A DNA stretch of 45,861 nt from IMG/VR virus record IMGVR_UViG_3300017605_000233, positions 1 through 45,861 of that record; one strand, written 5' to 3'. A model generated the notes under the pieces. That model was not told the origin of the DNA. It made no database searches and worked only from the letters and a program-made list of their open reading frames with translations. The position numbers and the translations under genes are program-made. Below are positions 15,363 to 23,735 of this stretch, in pieces. The stretch's first letter is position 1; each line of letters starts with the position of its first letter. This DNA is from a virus.

Positions 15363-15719
15363 ATGAAAATAATAATTAAAGAAAACACTTGGTTACTACC
15401 AAAAACCCTAACTGATATTCCTGGATTTAAAATGGAATTTGGTTGGGGGAATGGGTATGCTCTTATACCTAGAGGACATAAGTATTATGGTAATCATTAT
15501 GATACTATTCCTGTAAATGCTCATGGAGGATTAACATTTGGAAGATTTCTTAATGGAAAAGCCTTGAAATTTTATGGACTTTCTAAAAGACATTTAGGTA
15601 AATGGATGGTAGGGTTTGATACCTGTCATTATATGGATACTCCTCAAAGTTGTCCTAGAGAGTATGTAATACAACAAGCTAGATTTCTAGCTGAACAACT
15701 GAAAAATCTAAATAAATAA
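15363..15719 (+). CDS. hypothetical phage protein
   Basis: This 118-aa Gly/Tyr/Trp-rich protein contains GNGYALIPRGHKYYG, GLTFGRF and KWMVGFDTCHYMD, then a helix ending ARFLAEQLKN. This layout recurs in large phages, where it has no assigned role. Mixed alpha/beta, soluble. Confidence 0.6.
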   Translation: MKIIIKENTWLLPKTLTDIPGFKMEFGWGNGYALIPRGHKYYGNHYDTIPVNAHGGLTFGRFLNGKALKFYGLSKRHLGKWMVGFDTCHYMDTPQSCPREYVIQQARFLAEQLKNLNK

Positions 15720-15743
15720 ATATGAACTTTAAAAGAATAGTAG

Positions 15744-16004
15744 ATGATACTTGACCATTGTAGCAAAGGATTACCTATTGAATTAGATGAATCCACAGGA
15801 GAAATTAAATACAAGGAGACGAAAGTCTCCTTTAGTATTATTAAAAACGCTATTGAGAGTGGGGTAGATAGGGTTCAATTAACTCACAATTTAGATCTAA
15901 CAATTAACAATGGATGGGTGACATTCGGTTGCCTGACATTAACAGAAACAAAAGTAAAACAATTAATTAAATTAACATGGAAGCAATTAAATCAGTACAA
16001 TTAG
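15744..16004 (+). CDS. small hypothetical protein
   Basis: This 86-aa ORF overlaps the next gene's start by 28 nt. It is a mixed alpha/beta soluble protein (GVDRVQLTHNLDLTINNGWV). No family is seen. An 8-bp hairpin with a GAAA tetraloop (15813-15832) lies inside it. The alternative start at 15722 gives only a 10-codon peptide ending TGA. Confidence 0.45.
   Translation: MILDHCSKGLPIELDESTGEIKYKETKVSFSIIKNAIESGVDRVQLTHNLDLTINNGWVTFGCLTLTETKVKQLIKLTWKQLNQYN
15813..15832 (+). promoter_or_regulatory. GNRA-capped RNA hairpin
   Basis: AAGGAGAC (15813-15820) pairs perfectly with GTCTCCTT (15825-15832), closed by a GAAA tetraloop of the stable GNRA class. It holds one of the rare CpGs of the region. 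It could hide or present an AGGAG sequence. Confidence 0.55.
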
Positions 16005-17386
16005 GATGGGAAATGGAGAAAAAAGCAGAATTAGTAAAACTTGGTCAAGGAACTAAGAGTTACACAGATATTCTGGCTCATCTAGAAAGTGAAATTGAAA
16101 ATGCAGGAAGAATGTCAAATTTTGACTATAAAATTCCTTGCTTTAAAAATGATGGTATCTATCAATTGAATAGAGCTATTGAAGAGATTGTTGGGGTATC
16201 TCATGTCCAAGCTGGACAAAAACCTTCAGGAGGAGGAGATATGCCTATTAATACTATTGATATTACTCTAGCAGATGGAACTAGAAAGAAAGTTCCTTAT
16301 GGTGATATCTCTTTACCAGATATGGGAGAAGATGCTATTATCCAAATTGGATATTCAAGTGGCTCTAAAGTTCTTCATGTAAGAGGAAAATGTCAGTTCA
16401 AATTTAATAGCCTAATTGACAGGATTATTGATAGAACTAAAGAGTTGTTGAACACAGACTCTATCTACAAAAATCAAACTTTTGAAATCAATGCCAATGT
16501 TAATGAAGGTCAACCAACCATCATTCCTTTACATAACATTGATAATGAGTTGATGATTTTGTCTGAAGAGACTGAAGGAGCTTTAAGCCCTTTGTATGCA
16601 AGGATTTTACATGCAGAAAAATGTAAAGCTTCAGGTATTCCAATTAAATTTGGAGCTATCCTTGAAGGACCTTATGGTACAGGTAAGACCTTATTAGCTT
16701 TTAAATTGTCTAAGAAAGCAAATGAAAACAACTTTGCTGCTATTTACTTGAAGTCTCCAGAATTGTTGGCTGATACTTTGAGAATGGCTAAAACTCTTGA
16801 CAGAAATGGTCATGGTATCATTGTATTTTGTGAGGATATTGACCAGGTAACTAGAGGAGAGAGAACAACAGCTCTTCAGGATATCTTGAACACTTTAGAT
16901 GGTGGAGATACTAAAGACATGAATGTAATTGCTTTGTTTACTACAAACCACTTGGAGTTAATTGAGCCTACATTCTTAAGAGGTAAGAGAATTGGTACTA
17001 TTATTTCTATGGGCTTCTTAGATGCTGATACAGCAGAGAAGTATGTTACTTCATTCTGTCAAGGTATTACTCTTGAAGGTGATTTTGCTCCAGTTTACAA
17101 ATTAATTGGTGAATCTAGTATTGCTCCTGCATTTATGGCAGAAATCATTGAGAATGTAAAATCTACAATGGTTATTAGAGGTAATAATACTGTAACTGCT
17201 ACTGAATTCTTGGGGTGTGTTAAATCTTACTTGAGACAAGTTTCTTTAAGTAAAACTAAAGATACTTCTGTAACTAAGGAAGCTGCGTTAGCATTAGCAC
17301 TAAAAGATGTGTTGCATGACAACAGATACTACACTGAAGTTAGAGAGGTAGTTGATGCTGCAATTGAATATGATAGAAATAACTAA
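15977..17386 (+). CDS. AAA+ ATPase, FtsH/CDC48-like
   Basis: The 469-aa product has an N-terminal region (1-200) of helices and beta strands, then a AAA+ module: Walker A EGPYGTGKT (230-238), Walker B IIVFCEDID (281-289), sensor-1 region IALFTTN and an FLRGKRIG segment near the arginine finger. The order and the short second region resemble FtsH/CDC48-type remodelling ATPases, without a protease motif. A VWA protein at 5112 suggests a MoxR/VWA-style partnership, though they are 10 kb apart. Cytoplasmic, presumably oligomeric. Confidence 0.8.
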   Translation: MEAIKSVQLGWEMEKKAELVKLGQGTKSYTDILAHLESEIENAGRMSNFDYKIPCFKNDGIYQLNRAIEEIVGVSHVQAGQKPSGGGDMPINTIDITLADGTRKKVPYGDISLPDMGEDAIIQIGYSSGSKVLHVRGKCQFKFNSLIDRIIDRTKELLNTDSIYKNQTFEINANVNEGQPTIIPLHNIDNELMILSEETEGALSPLYARILHAEKCKASGIPIKFGAILEGPYGTGKTLLAFKLSKKANENNFAAIYLKSPELLADTLRMAKTLDRNGHGIIVFCEDIDQVTRGERTTALQDILNTLDGGDTKDMNVIALFTTNHLELIEPTFLRGKRIGTIISMGFLDADTAEKYVTSFCQGITLEGDFAPVYKLIGESSIAPAFMAEIIENVKSTMVIRGNNTVTATEFLGCVKSYLRQVSLSKTKDTSVTKEAALALALKDVLHDNRYYTEVREVVDAAIEYDRNN

Positions 17387-17404
17387 TATTTAAAATTTAA
17401 TTTT

Positions 17405-17755
17405 ATGAAAAATATCACATTTGGACAAGCTTTAGAAGCTGTAAAAGAGGGCAAATTAATTGCTAGAGAAGGTTGGAATGGTAAAGGAATGTTTGTATTC
17501 CAAAGACCAGAAGATCATTTATCTCATGATATGATTATCAACACTGTTAAATCACTTCCTGCAAGTGTAAAGAGTTTCTTTGCTCAAACTCCTGATAGTG
17601 CAGTTAATGAAGAAACTAGAAATCATTTATTAGCTACTAAAGTGAAGTTTACTTCTTACTTATGTATGTATGCTGCAGATGGTTCTATTGTTAATGGTTG
17701 GTTAGCATCTCAAACAGATATGTTAGCTAGTGATTGGCAAATTTTATCAAACTAA
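17405..17755 (+). CDS. tad2: DUF2829 / Tad2-like anti-Thoeris protein
   Basis: This 116-aa protein starts with the DUF2829 signature [20 protein letters not shown], then WNGKGMFVF, and ends with [18 protein letters not shown]. Tad2 proteins of this family bind the cyclic ADP-ribose isomer made by Thoeris TIR enzymes and so block abortive defence. A roughly 50-residue insert (about 35-85) separates the two conserved parts, which makes it longer than compact Tad2 proteins. It has its own terminator-like hairpin downstream. Function is inferred from the family; ligand specificity is not visible. Confidence 0.8.
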   Translation: MKNITFGQALEAVKEGKLIAREGWNGKGMFVFQRPEDHLSHDMIINTVKSLPASVKSFFAQTPDSAVNEETRNHLLATKVKFTSYLCMYAADGSIVNGWLASQTDMLASDWQILSN

Positions 17756-17764
17756 TATTAACCA

Positions 17765-17789
17765 AGCCCCTCATGTAATTTGAGGGGCT
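17765..17789 (+). terminator. terminator-like hairpin
   Basis: AGCCCCTCA (17765-17773) pairs with TGAGGGGCT (17781-17789) around a 7-nt loop. The following ATTATTT is only moderately T rich. It lies 10 nt after the Tad2-like stop. Confidence 0.65.
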
Positions 17790-17803
17790 ATTATTTACAT
17801 TTT

Positions 17804-18331
17804 ATGTCACATAAAAATCCAAATCCAACAGAAATACTTAAATGTACTACAGGTAAAATAGGACACCATTTAGGTAAAAGCTATCTAAACCTTGCTAAAG
17901 GACATTTCTTCAGATTACATGAAAGAAAAGCTACTTTAGATGATGCTCAAGAGCTAAGAGATTTGTTTGAGAATCAATGGTTGGAGTATTATACTCAGGA
18001 AGAAACAGAACCAGGAGTTGCTGAAATTAGACCTAGACCTACACACAGAGTTAGAGATCTAAAGGGTAAAAAAGGTAGAATTGTATTCCAGAAGAATAAA
18101 CTTACCTCAGGGAAGATTAGAAGAGAGTTAGCCATGCTAGTGGAAACTAAGAAGTCTAATGGTATTAATCCAGAAAAAGCTCTTACTGAAGCCAGACAAG
18201 AGATGAATAAGAAGTATGGCAGGGATTGGAGAACTAAATATGAAACTAATAAACAATCATATGATGATTGGTGGCAGGAGTGTAATATGGATGGCTCATT
18301 CGCATATAATGGTATAACAGAAGATTTTTAA
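17804..18331 (+). CDS. basic hypothetical phage protein
   Basis: This 175-aa basic protein has a C-terminal motif of Trp/Asp residues (SYDDWWQECNMDGSF). The ATG at 17804 after an A/T-rich leader is preferred; an upstream TTG at 17780 in the same frame lies inside the terminator stem. Unknown function, perhaps nucleic-acid binding because of its charge. Confidence 0.5.
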   Translation: MSHKNPNPTEILKCTTGKIGHHLGKSYLNLAKGHFFRLHERKATLDDAQELRDLFENQWLEYYTQEETEPGVAEIRPRPTHRVRDLKGKKGRIVFQKNKLTSGKIRRELAMLVETKKSNGINPEKALTEARQEMNKKYGRDWRTKYETNKQSYDDWWQECNMDGSFAYNGITEDF

Positions 18332-18349
18332 TTATTAAATAAATAAAAT

Positions 18350-18676
18350 ATGGAATTCTCATTTGAAGGAAGAGTGGTATTGACATTAAATCATGAGGAA
18401 GGTGCAGCTCACTCTACTCATGTATCTACAGATTTTAATCTTGATGTTCTAGGAGATCTAGATAGAACTAAATATTTAGATGAAGAGGATTTACCTAATA
18501 AGGAAGGTTCTAAAGTCCTTACAAATGTTCTTGTACAAGGATTAATAGGTAATATTCATATGGCTCATGAAAATGGTTGGAGAGATAGTGCTGAACATCT
18601 AAGATGGATTATTTCTGAACTAGAATCAGGCTTTGTAGCCCTAACTACTATTGAAAAATCTTATTTTAAAGAGTAA
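18350..18676 (+). CDS. hypothetical phage protein
   Basis: This 108-aa acidic, mixed alpha/beta protein contains HEEGAAHSTHVSTDFNLDVL and a helical C-terminal half. Unrecognised. Its stop overlaps the next start by one base (TAATG). Confidence 0.55.
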   Translation: MEFSFEGRVVLTLNHEEGAAHSTHVSTDFNLDVLGDLDRTKYLDEEDLPNKEGSKVLTNVLVQGLIGNIHMAHENGWRDSAEHLRWIISELESGFVALTTIEKSYFKE

Positions 18677-18963
18677 TGGATATTATAGTTAAAAAAGAAC
18701 AGGACAATACACCACATTGTCCTGTTTGTGATCATCATTTAGATTGTCACACAGGAGCAGGGCATAATAAACTACCTAGAGATGGTGATGTAAGTGTTTG
18801 TATTAATTGTGTAAGTGTTCTTGTTTATATAATTGATGAAAATGGTATAAATTTAAGATTTCCTACAGAAGAAGAAAATGCTCAATTCTTTGATAACCCT
18901 GATATTATGAAAGCAAGAGAAATTGTAAAACTAATTAAAGCTAAAGTAGATGGATCTAACTAA
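18676..18963 (+). CDS. small zinc-ribbon-like protein
   Basis: The 95-aa product has CPVCDHHLDCH near residues 15-25 and CINC at about 42-45, giving a CxxC...CxxC zinc-ribbon. The rest is acidic and helical. Similar small CxxC proteins are common in phages without known role. An 11-bp hairpin occupies 18698-18726. Confidence 0.6.
   Translation: MDIIVKKEQDNTPHCPVCDHHLDCHTGAGHNKLPRDGDVSVCINCVSVLVYIIDENGINLRFPTEEENAQFFDNPDIMKAREIVKLIKAKVDGSN
18698..18726 (+). promoter_or_regulatory. strong start-proximal RNA hairpin
   Basis: AACAGGACAAT (18698-18708) pairs perfectly over 11 bp with ATTGTCCTGTT (18716-18726); the loop is 7 nt. It begins 22 nt after the start codon. Confidence 0.7.
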
Positions 18964-18977
18964 ATTTGAATGAAGAT

Positions 18978-19310
18978 ATGGAAAATAAGATTTGCAAGAA
19001 ATGCTTTGAATCCAAACCTATAGATAGTTTTTATAAAACAAATTCAGGTAACCCAGGAGGTACATGCTCTTCTTGTATAGCCTTATATCAAAAGGAATAC
19101 AGAAAGCAAAACATTAAAAGAATTAGAGAGCTTAACAAAGCCTATAAATCTAGACTTAAAGGGGAGGAGGTAGAAAAACCTAAGAGATACAGAAGTAGTA
19201 AGTATTGTAATATTATAGGCTGTTTAGAACACAAAGGTAATTTCTATGGATTCCAAGACTATTGCAAGAGTCATGCTTTTGATGTACTAAATAAAGTTGT
19301 AGATGTATAA
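18978..19310 (+). CDS. Zn-ribbon / HNH-like N-terminal protein
   Basis: This 110-aa basic protein has CKKC (residues 5-8) and CSSC (about 29-32) separated by DSFYKTNSGNPGG, then KEYRKQNIKR, and later C/H residues (CNIIGC, YCKSH). The N-terminal pattern equals that of the tandem proteins at 32444 and 32679 and of DNA-binding Zn ribbons attached to HNH enzymes, but no HNH residues are visible. The ATG at 18978 is chosen over an in-frame TTG at 18966. Confidence 0.6.
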   Translation: MENKICKKCFESKPIDSFYKTNSGNPGGTCSSCIALYQKEYRKQNIKRIRELNKAYKSRLKGEEVEKPKRYRSSKYCNIIGCLEHKGNFYGFQDYCKSHAFDVLNKVVDV

Positions 19311-19731
19311 TTATCAAGCTAAACTAGCACTAAGACACTACATTCCTACTAAATTAGAAGTAGGAATGTTGTTTCTTATACAGGTAGATGGTAGTCCTCA
19401 ACTAATTACTTTAATTAATGTATGGACAGATTATGATATCTATATTAAGCAATTTGGCTATCCTGTAGAAATGTATATTGTTGAAGAGAATGATGAATCT
19501 GATATTATATGTAATCCTGAAGATATAGGTTGGTTTGATGAATGTGAAGAATGTGATTCTCTTATAGAATTTTCATTAAAACAAGCAAACTACATTCTAT
19601 CTGAATATGATGGATTATTAGAAATTCAGATAGATGAAGACTCTTTTGATGAAGATGAACAGATTATTCCTATTTACGTTGAAGAAAAAGTAATAATTAA
19701 ATATTTAGACGAAAATGAGGAATCCCTTTAG
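19303..19731 (+). CDS. very acidic hypothetical protein
   Basis: This 142-aa protein is very rich in Asp/Glu (ENDESD, DECEECD, DEDSFDEDEQ). Charge suggests a nucleic-acid mimic or DNA-binding-protein inhibitor, but there is no homology-level evidence. It overlaps the previous gene by 8 nt and the next by 17 nt. An 11-bp hairpin (19340-19369) lies at its start. Confidence 0.5.
   Translation: MYNYQAKLALRHYIPTKLEVGMLFLIQVDGSPQLITLINVWTDYDIYIKQFGYPVEMYIVEENDESDIICNPEDIGWFDECEECDSLIEFSLKQANYILSEYDGLLEIQIDEDSFDEDEQIIPIYVEEKVIIKYLDENEESL
19340..19369 (+). promoter_or_regulatory. strong start-proximal RNA hairpin
   Basis: ACATTCCTACT (19340-19350) pairs perfectly over 11 bp with AGTAGGAATGT (19359-19369) around an 8-nt loop, 38 nt into the gene; TGTTTCTT follows. 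Confidence 0.7.
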
Positions 19732-19936
19732 AAAAAGAAAGAAAGTGGCTATAGTAAAGAAATCTAGGTTAACAAGATATGGGTGGGAAACCTGGTATCA
19801 TGTGGAAATAGAAGGTGTATATGTTCCTAATAGTACATCTAGTAATTTAGAACTTACTGAAAAATTCTATAATAGAGTCATTAATCTGGAAGGAGAAACA
19901 GAAATTATAGAGATTATTAAAACTAAGAAAATATGA
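19715..19936 (+). CDS. small basic hypothetical protein
   Basis: This 73-aa product has a basic N-terminus (RNPFRKRKKVAIVKKSR) followed by beta strands with a WETWYHVEI motif. It overlaps both neighbours (17 nt and 4 nt). Unrecognised. Confidence 0.5.
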   Translation: MRNPFRKRKKVAIVKKSRLTRYGWETWYHVEIEGVYVPNSTSSNLELTEKFYNRVINLEGETEIIEIIKTKKI

Positions 19937-20709
19937 TAAAGAAAGTAAAGTTTGTGTTGATTAAAGAGTATCCAGGAAGTCCTAGTTTAGGAACAGAACG
20001 AGAGATTGAGGTTTATGATGGACATATTAGAACTAATAAATCTTGGGAATTAATTCATTTGTATCCTGAATTTTGGGAAAAAATAGAAGAGAAGGATTTT
20101 GAAATCCTAAGCTACTATATGCCAGGTTTTTATAAAGATAGTACACATCATGTTAAAAAAGCAGGTTTTTTTAGGAATACACAATTTGGAGGAAATTCAG
20201 AGTGGCATATCTATTCTGTTAAGAGGGTCTCTGATGGAGAAATCTTTACTATTGGGGATTCTATTAAATACTATCATACTAATGATAAATACCCTAAAAA
20301 AATCATTAGTATTTCTTTTGGTAAGGATCTAAAATTATATTTCAGATCCCAAGATTCATTAGGTAACTCAGAAACAACAATAAATAATCTAGAACATATT
20401 AAAAAACCTAAGCTATTCACTACAATAGATGGTAAAGACATCTATGAGGGAGATAAGTGGTGGTTTATTCATCTTTATGAAAATCCAGGATTAGGTAATG
20501 GTAAAACATGGATTTCTCAAGAAAGTACAGGAATAAAACTTAACCTTTGTAATGTTGCTATAAAGAGATTCTCTACTAAAGAGAAAGCTGAAGAGTATGT
20601 TTTAATGAATAAGCCTTGTTTAAGTATAAATGATGTTATGGGTGCTGGTTATGGTATTTGTAATTCAAGATCTTTAGAAGATATAGTTAAATCTAAATTA
20701 AATGGCTAA
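19933..20709 (+). CDS. hypothetical phage protein
   Basis: This 258-aa protein has an N-terminal beta-rich domain (residues 1-70), a middle part with EIFTIGDSI, and a C-terminal motif FSTKEKAEEYVLMNKPCLSI. This kind of ending recurs in Bacteroidota phage proteins of unknown role. Soluble. It overlaps the polymerase start by 8 nt, so the two are probably expressed together. Confidence 0.55.
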   Translation: MIKKVKFVLIKEYPGSPSLGTEREIEVYDGHIRTNKSWELIHLYPEFWEKIEEKDFEILSYYMPGFYKDSTHHVKKAGFFRNTQFGGNSEWHIYSVKRVSDGEIFTIGDSIKYYHTNDKYPKKIISISFGKDLKLYFRSQDSLGNSETTINNLEHIKKPKLFTTIDGKDIYEGDKWWFIHLYENPGLGNGKTWISQESTGIKLNLCNVAIKRFSTKEKAEEYVLMNKPCLSINDVMGAGYGICNSRSLEDIVKSKLNG

Positions 20710-22750
20710 TTATATCATCACTAAGAATAAAGAATACTACTCTAAAATAGGGCAGTATTCTTTTTGTTCTTTAGAAGATATGATATTGCCCGATATGATT
20801 GCTGTAGATAGTGAAACAACAGGCTTGGAATCTAGAAAATGTGATATGTTCTGCTTACAGATAGGTACTGGTAAAGACAATTACATTATAGATTTCTACA
20901 CTTCTGAAGATCATTACACTTTTGAGGAAGTAGTGCCTTATATAGAGGATAAGATACTTGTAGGTCATAATATTCTATTTGACCTACAGTTCTTCTATAA
21001 ACATAACTTTTATCCTAAAAGGGTTAGAGATACTATGCTTGCTAGTAAGATACTATACAATGGGCAATTTAAGCAATATGACACTAAAAAGGGAAAAGCT
21101 TATCTACCTGTAAAGCATGATTTTGGTTCTGTTATGAGTGTAGAACTAGGAGTTAAGTATGATAAGACAGATCAAAAGAATATTCATATTGTAAAGTTGA
21201 GTCAACCAAGCACTATTGAATATTCTTTTAATGATGTTGATAGACTCCTAGAACTACATACAGCTCTAAAGAAGAAGATTGATAATGGAGGTTTTATAGA
21301 AACTTACAAATTGCACTGTCAGTATATAAGAGCTTTAGCTTATATGGAGTATTGTGGGCTTCCTATTAGCTCTGAAGCATGGGAACATAAGATGATTCAG
21401 GATAAACTTAATTCTTCTATACATAAAGCTAAAATAGAAGAATACATCTTTGATAATCTACCACAGTATGCAGATAGGCAATTTGATTTATTTGATGGTA
21501 AAAAGAGGATTAAGGTTAGTCTTACCTCTCCTATTCAAATGATCAAAGTATTTAATGCCTTTGGTATTCCTACAAAAGATAAAGATGGTAAAGACTCTAT
21601 TGGAGAGGATATCATTAGTAAATCTAAGCATGAATTTGTAAAAATGTGGTTAGACTTTCAAGAGGCTAATCATAGAGTTACCACCTTTGGTAAGAAGATT
21701 TATGATCAGATTGAAAATGAAAGACTCTATACCAACTTTAATCCTATGGTAGATACTGCCAGATTGTCATCTAGAAAAGGTTCTATTAACTTCTTGAACT
21801 TTCCTGCTGATAAGATTACTAGAGATTGTTTTAAGGCTAATAAAGGCAATGTGATAGTTGTGTGTGACTGGAGTGGTCAGGAAACTGTAATAGCTGCAGA
21901 TCTCTCAGGAGACAAAGCTATGACAGAATCTGTTCTTGAAGGTTCTTGTCTGCATAGCGCATTTGCTAGGATTCTATTTCCAGAATTAGCTGAGCTAAGT
22001 GATGAAGTTATTCAGAAAGAACATAAGGATAAGAGACAAGCTGCTAAATCACCAAGGTTTGCTTTTCAATATGGTGGTTCTGCTTATACTATTCACCTAA
22101 ATGAAGGAATTCCTTTAGATGAAGCTTATGAAATAGAAGCAGCATTTAAGAAATTACATGAAGGTTTATATGTTTGGGGAGATATAGTATTCAAAGAGTC
22201 TATTAAGAAAGGCTATATAGAATCTGCTGATGGTTGGAAACTAAAACTTCCTAAGTTTGATAATTTCTTGAAAGCTAAAGAGAGAATAGAAGCTATTACT
22301 AAAGAAGAGTGGGCACTATACAAGATTGGTAAAATTGAAGGTAAAGCTCAGCGTGAAGCATGGGATAAAAAGGAACAATACACAGTTATTAATGAAGAAG
22401 CTCTAAAACTATACAGAAGTAAGTTTAAAGATGTGTCAAGTTATTTTAAACTTCAGGGAGAGTATAAGAGGTTGTGTTTGAATAATCCTGTACAATCTAG
22501 AGGTAGCCACCAATTAAAGAGAGCTTCTGTAATGTTGTTTAATTGGATATTGGAAAACAATCTTCAAGGAATAGTGTTGATGTGTAACTCTGTTCATGAT
22601 GAGATGGTTTTAGAATGTCCAGAAGAATATGGACAAATAGCTTGTAATAAACTATCTGAATGTATGATAGAAGGAGGAAATTATTATTTAAAGGATTTAC
22701 AAATCAAGGCTGATGCTCATTATGGAGCAAGCTGGTATGAAGCAAAATAA
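20702..22750 (+). CDS. family A DNA polymerase with 3'-5' exonuclease
   Basis: The 682-aa product carries an N-terminal DnaQ-like exonuclease: DSETTGL (36-42), GHNILFDLQFF (89-99) and YSFNDVDRL. The polymerase domain shows TARLSSRKGSINF, motif A VCDWSGQE (Asp near 388), motif B KSPRFAFQYGG (about 448) and motif C VHDEMV (about 632). It is the replicative polymerase of the phage. Catalytic Asp/Glu residues appear complete, and length fits phage PolA without the 5'-nuclease domain. A 10-bp hairpin (20729-20763) lies at the beginning. Confidence 0.95.
   Translation: MANYIITKNKEYYSKIGQYSFCSLEDMILPDMIAVDSETTGLESRKCDMFCLQIGTGKDNYIIDFYTSEDHYTFEEVVPYIEDKILVGHNILFDLQFFYKHNFYPKRVRDTMLASKILYNGQFKQYDTKKGKAYLPVKHDFGSVMSVELGVKYDKTDQKNIHIVKLSQPSTIEYSFNDVDRLLELHTALKKKIDNGGFIETYKLHCQYIRALAYMEYCGLPISSEAWEHKMIQDKLNSSIHKAKIEEYIFDNLPQYADRQFDLFDGKKRIKVSLTSPIQMIKVFNAFGIPTKDKDGKDSIGEDIISKSKHEFVKMWLDFQEANHRVTTFGKKIYDQIENERLYTNFNPMVDTARLSSRKGSINFLNFPADKITRDCFKANKGNVIVVCDWSGQETVIAADLSGDKAMTESVLEGSCLHSAFARILFPELAELSDEVIQKEHKDKRQAAKSPRFAFQYGGSAYTIHLNEGIPLDEAYEIEAAFKKLHEGLYVWGDIVFKESIKKGYIESADGWKLKLPKFDNFLKAKERIEAITKEEWALYKIGKIEGKAQREAWDKKEQYTVINEEALKLYRSKFKDVSSYFKLQGEYKRLCLNNPVQSRGSHQLKRASVMLFNWILENNLQGIVLMCNSVHDEMVLECPEEYGQIACNKLSECMIEGGNYYLKDLQIKADAHYGASWYEAK
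20729..20763 (+). promoter_or_regulatory. start-proximal RNA hairpin in polymerase gene
   Basis: AAAGAATACT (20729-20738) pairs perfectly over 10 bp with AGTATTCTTT (20754-20763) around 15 nt. TT follows, making a terminator-like structure 28 nt into the polymerase gene. Confidence 0.65.
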
Positions 22751-22752
22751 CT

Positions 22753-23142
22753 ATGTTAATAACACTAGAAACGGCATTATTAGCCAAAGAGAAAGGGTTT
22801 AAAATGAATTCTTGTACATTCTATCAACACAATCCAGTAGGAGAGAAAAGATATGAATTAGTTGGAGAGGATTCTGAAGATGAAGGATTTGTATCTGAAG
22901 ATCCTAAAAACAGAACAGCTGTATGCTGTCAATTTGTTCTTCAGAAATGGTTAAGAGAATCTCATGGTATCAATATTTTGATTAGTCCTTCTCAATCAAA
23001 TGGAGAACCTATAACTTATCAGTATTGTTTACACTATAAGTATGGTGCTCAAAGTAAAATGACTCCTTGGAGCACTAATAGATATCCAACTTATGAAGAA
23101 GCATTAGAGTTTGGTCTTCAAGAATCATTAAAATTAATTTAA
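22753..23142 (+). CDS. hypothetical phage protein
   Basis: This 129-aa protein has QFVLQKWLRESHGINILI in the middle and ends TYEEALEFGLQESLKLI. This ending is a common layout in small phage proteins of unknown function (often near replication genes). Mixed alpha/beta, soluble. Confidence 0.6.
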   Translation: MLITLETALLAKEKGFKMNSCTFYQHNPVGEKRYELVGEDSEDEGFVSEDPKNRTAVCCQFVLQKWLRESHGINILISPSQSNGEPITYQYCLHYKYGAQSKMTPWSTNRYPTYEEALEFGLQESLKLI

Positions 23143-23144
23143 TT

Positions 23145-23732
23145 ATGGTAGACTGTTTAGAAGAAATAAGAGAATTTCTTGTATTTGATAGTAAGGATGA
23201 TTTTTACTATTTACAAATTCTTCAAAGGAAGAAAGAGAATCCTCAATTAGGGAGTAATAGTAGAGTTATCAAAAACTATTATATAAGATCTATAGAGCAC
23301 TTAGAGAGTAGATATGAAGAAATAAAAACTCTTTGTAATGTATTTAATGCTAGAGCTTCTTTAAGACTTAATAAAAGAAGTTTTGAGAAGGTAGGATTTA
23401 AAGCTCTAGAGAATTTTGCAAATACAATGCAAAATAGAGAGTATTCATTCTTAATGAAATCTTATGATAGGGGTTGTGGTTTGTTAAACAATGAAAAGGA
23501 GAAAAAATGGATTGTAGATGTAGATAAAGCAGAATTAGTTTGGCTTCCTCAAATAATTGAAGCTATAGAATCTTGTGATCCTGAAGGAACTAAAATTCTT
23601 AAACAATTACCAACAAAAAGTGGAATACATCTTATTACAAAACCATTTAATGTTATGCAATTTAAAGAAAGGTTCTCTTTAGCAATTATTGAAATTCACA
23701 AAGACAATCCTATTAACCTTTATATACCTTAA
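23145..23732 (+). CDS. possible compact AEP-like (primase/polymerase fold) protein
   Basis: This 195-aa protein has a helical N-terminal half, then KKWIVDVDK (121-129), TKSGIHLITKPFN (157-169) and EIHKDNP (183-189). A hydrophobic-D-x-D strand, an S-x-H motif and a later acidic strand is the motif order of archaeo-eukaryotic primase-like enzymes. It lies between the DNA polymerase and helicase genes. The assignment rests on three short motifs and could be coincidence. A hairpin AAGAAAT/ATTTCTT is at 23161-23180. Confidence 0.35.
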   Translation: MVDCLEEIREFLVFDSKDDFYYLQILQRKKENPQLGSNSRVIKNYYIRSIEHLESRYEEIKTLCNVFNARASLRLNKRSFEKVGFKALENFANTMQNREYSFLMKSYDRGCGLLNNEKEKKWIVDVDKAELVWLPQIIEAIESCDPEGTKILKQLPTKSGIHLITKPFNVMQFKERFSLAIIEIHKDNPINLYIP

Positions 23733-23735
23733 ATT

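Noticed and set aside
16603-16624. Interior 7-bp hairpin in the AAA+ gene as another boundary element
   Set aside because: TTTACAT/ATGTAAA is A/T-only, far inside the gene, and at the frequency expected by chance for this composition; it shows that only longer or GC-containing stems near boundaries should be counted.
4518-17386. Tellurite resistance operon (TerD type)
   Set aside because: No TerD, TerC or TelA signature is visible; only VWA, YfaP-like and ATP-grasp parts are present, so it is described as stress-like, not as Ter.
17780-17803. Longer form of the gene at 17804 starting at TTG 17780
   Set aside because: That start lies inside the terminator stem at 17765-17789 and the added residues are not needed; ATG 17804 has the usual A/T leader.
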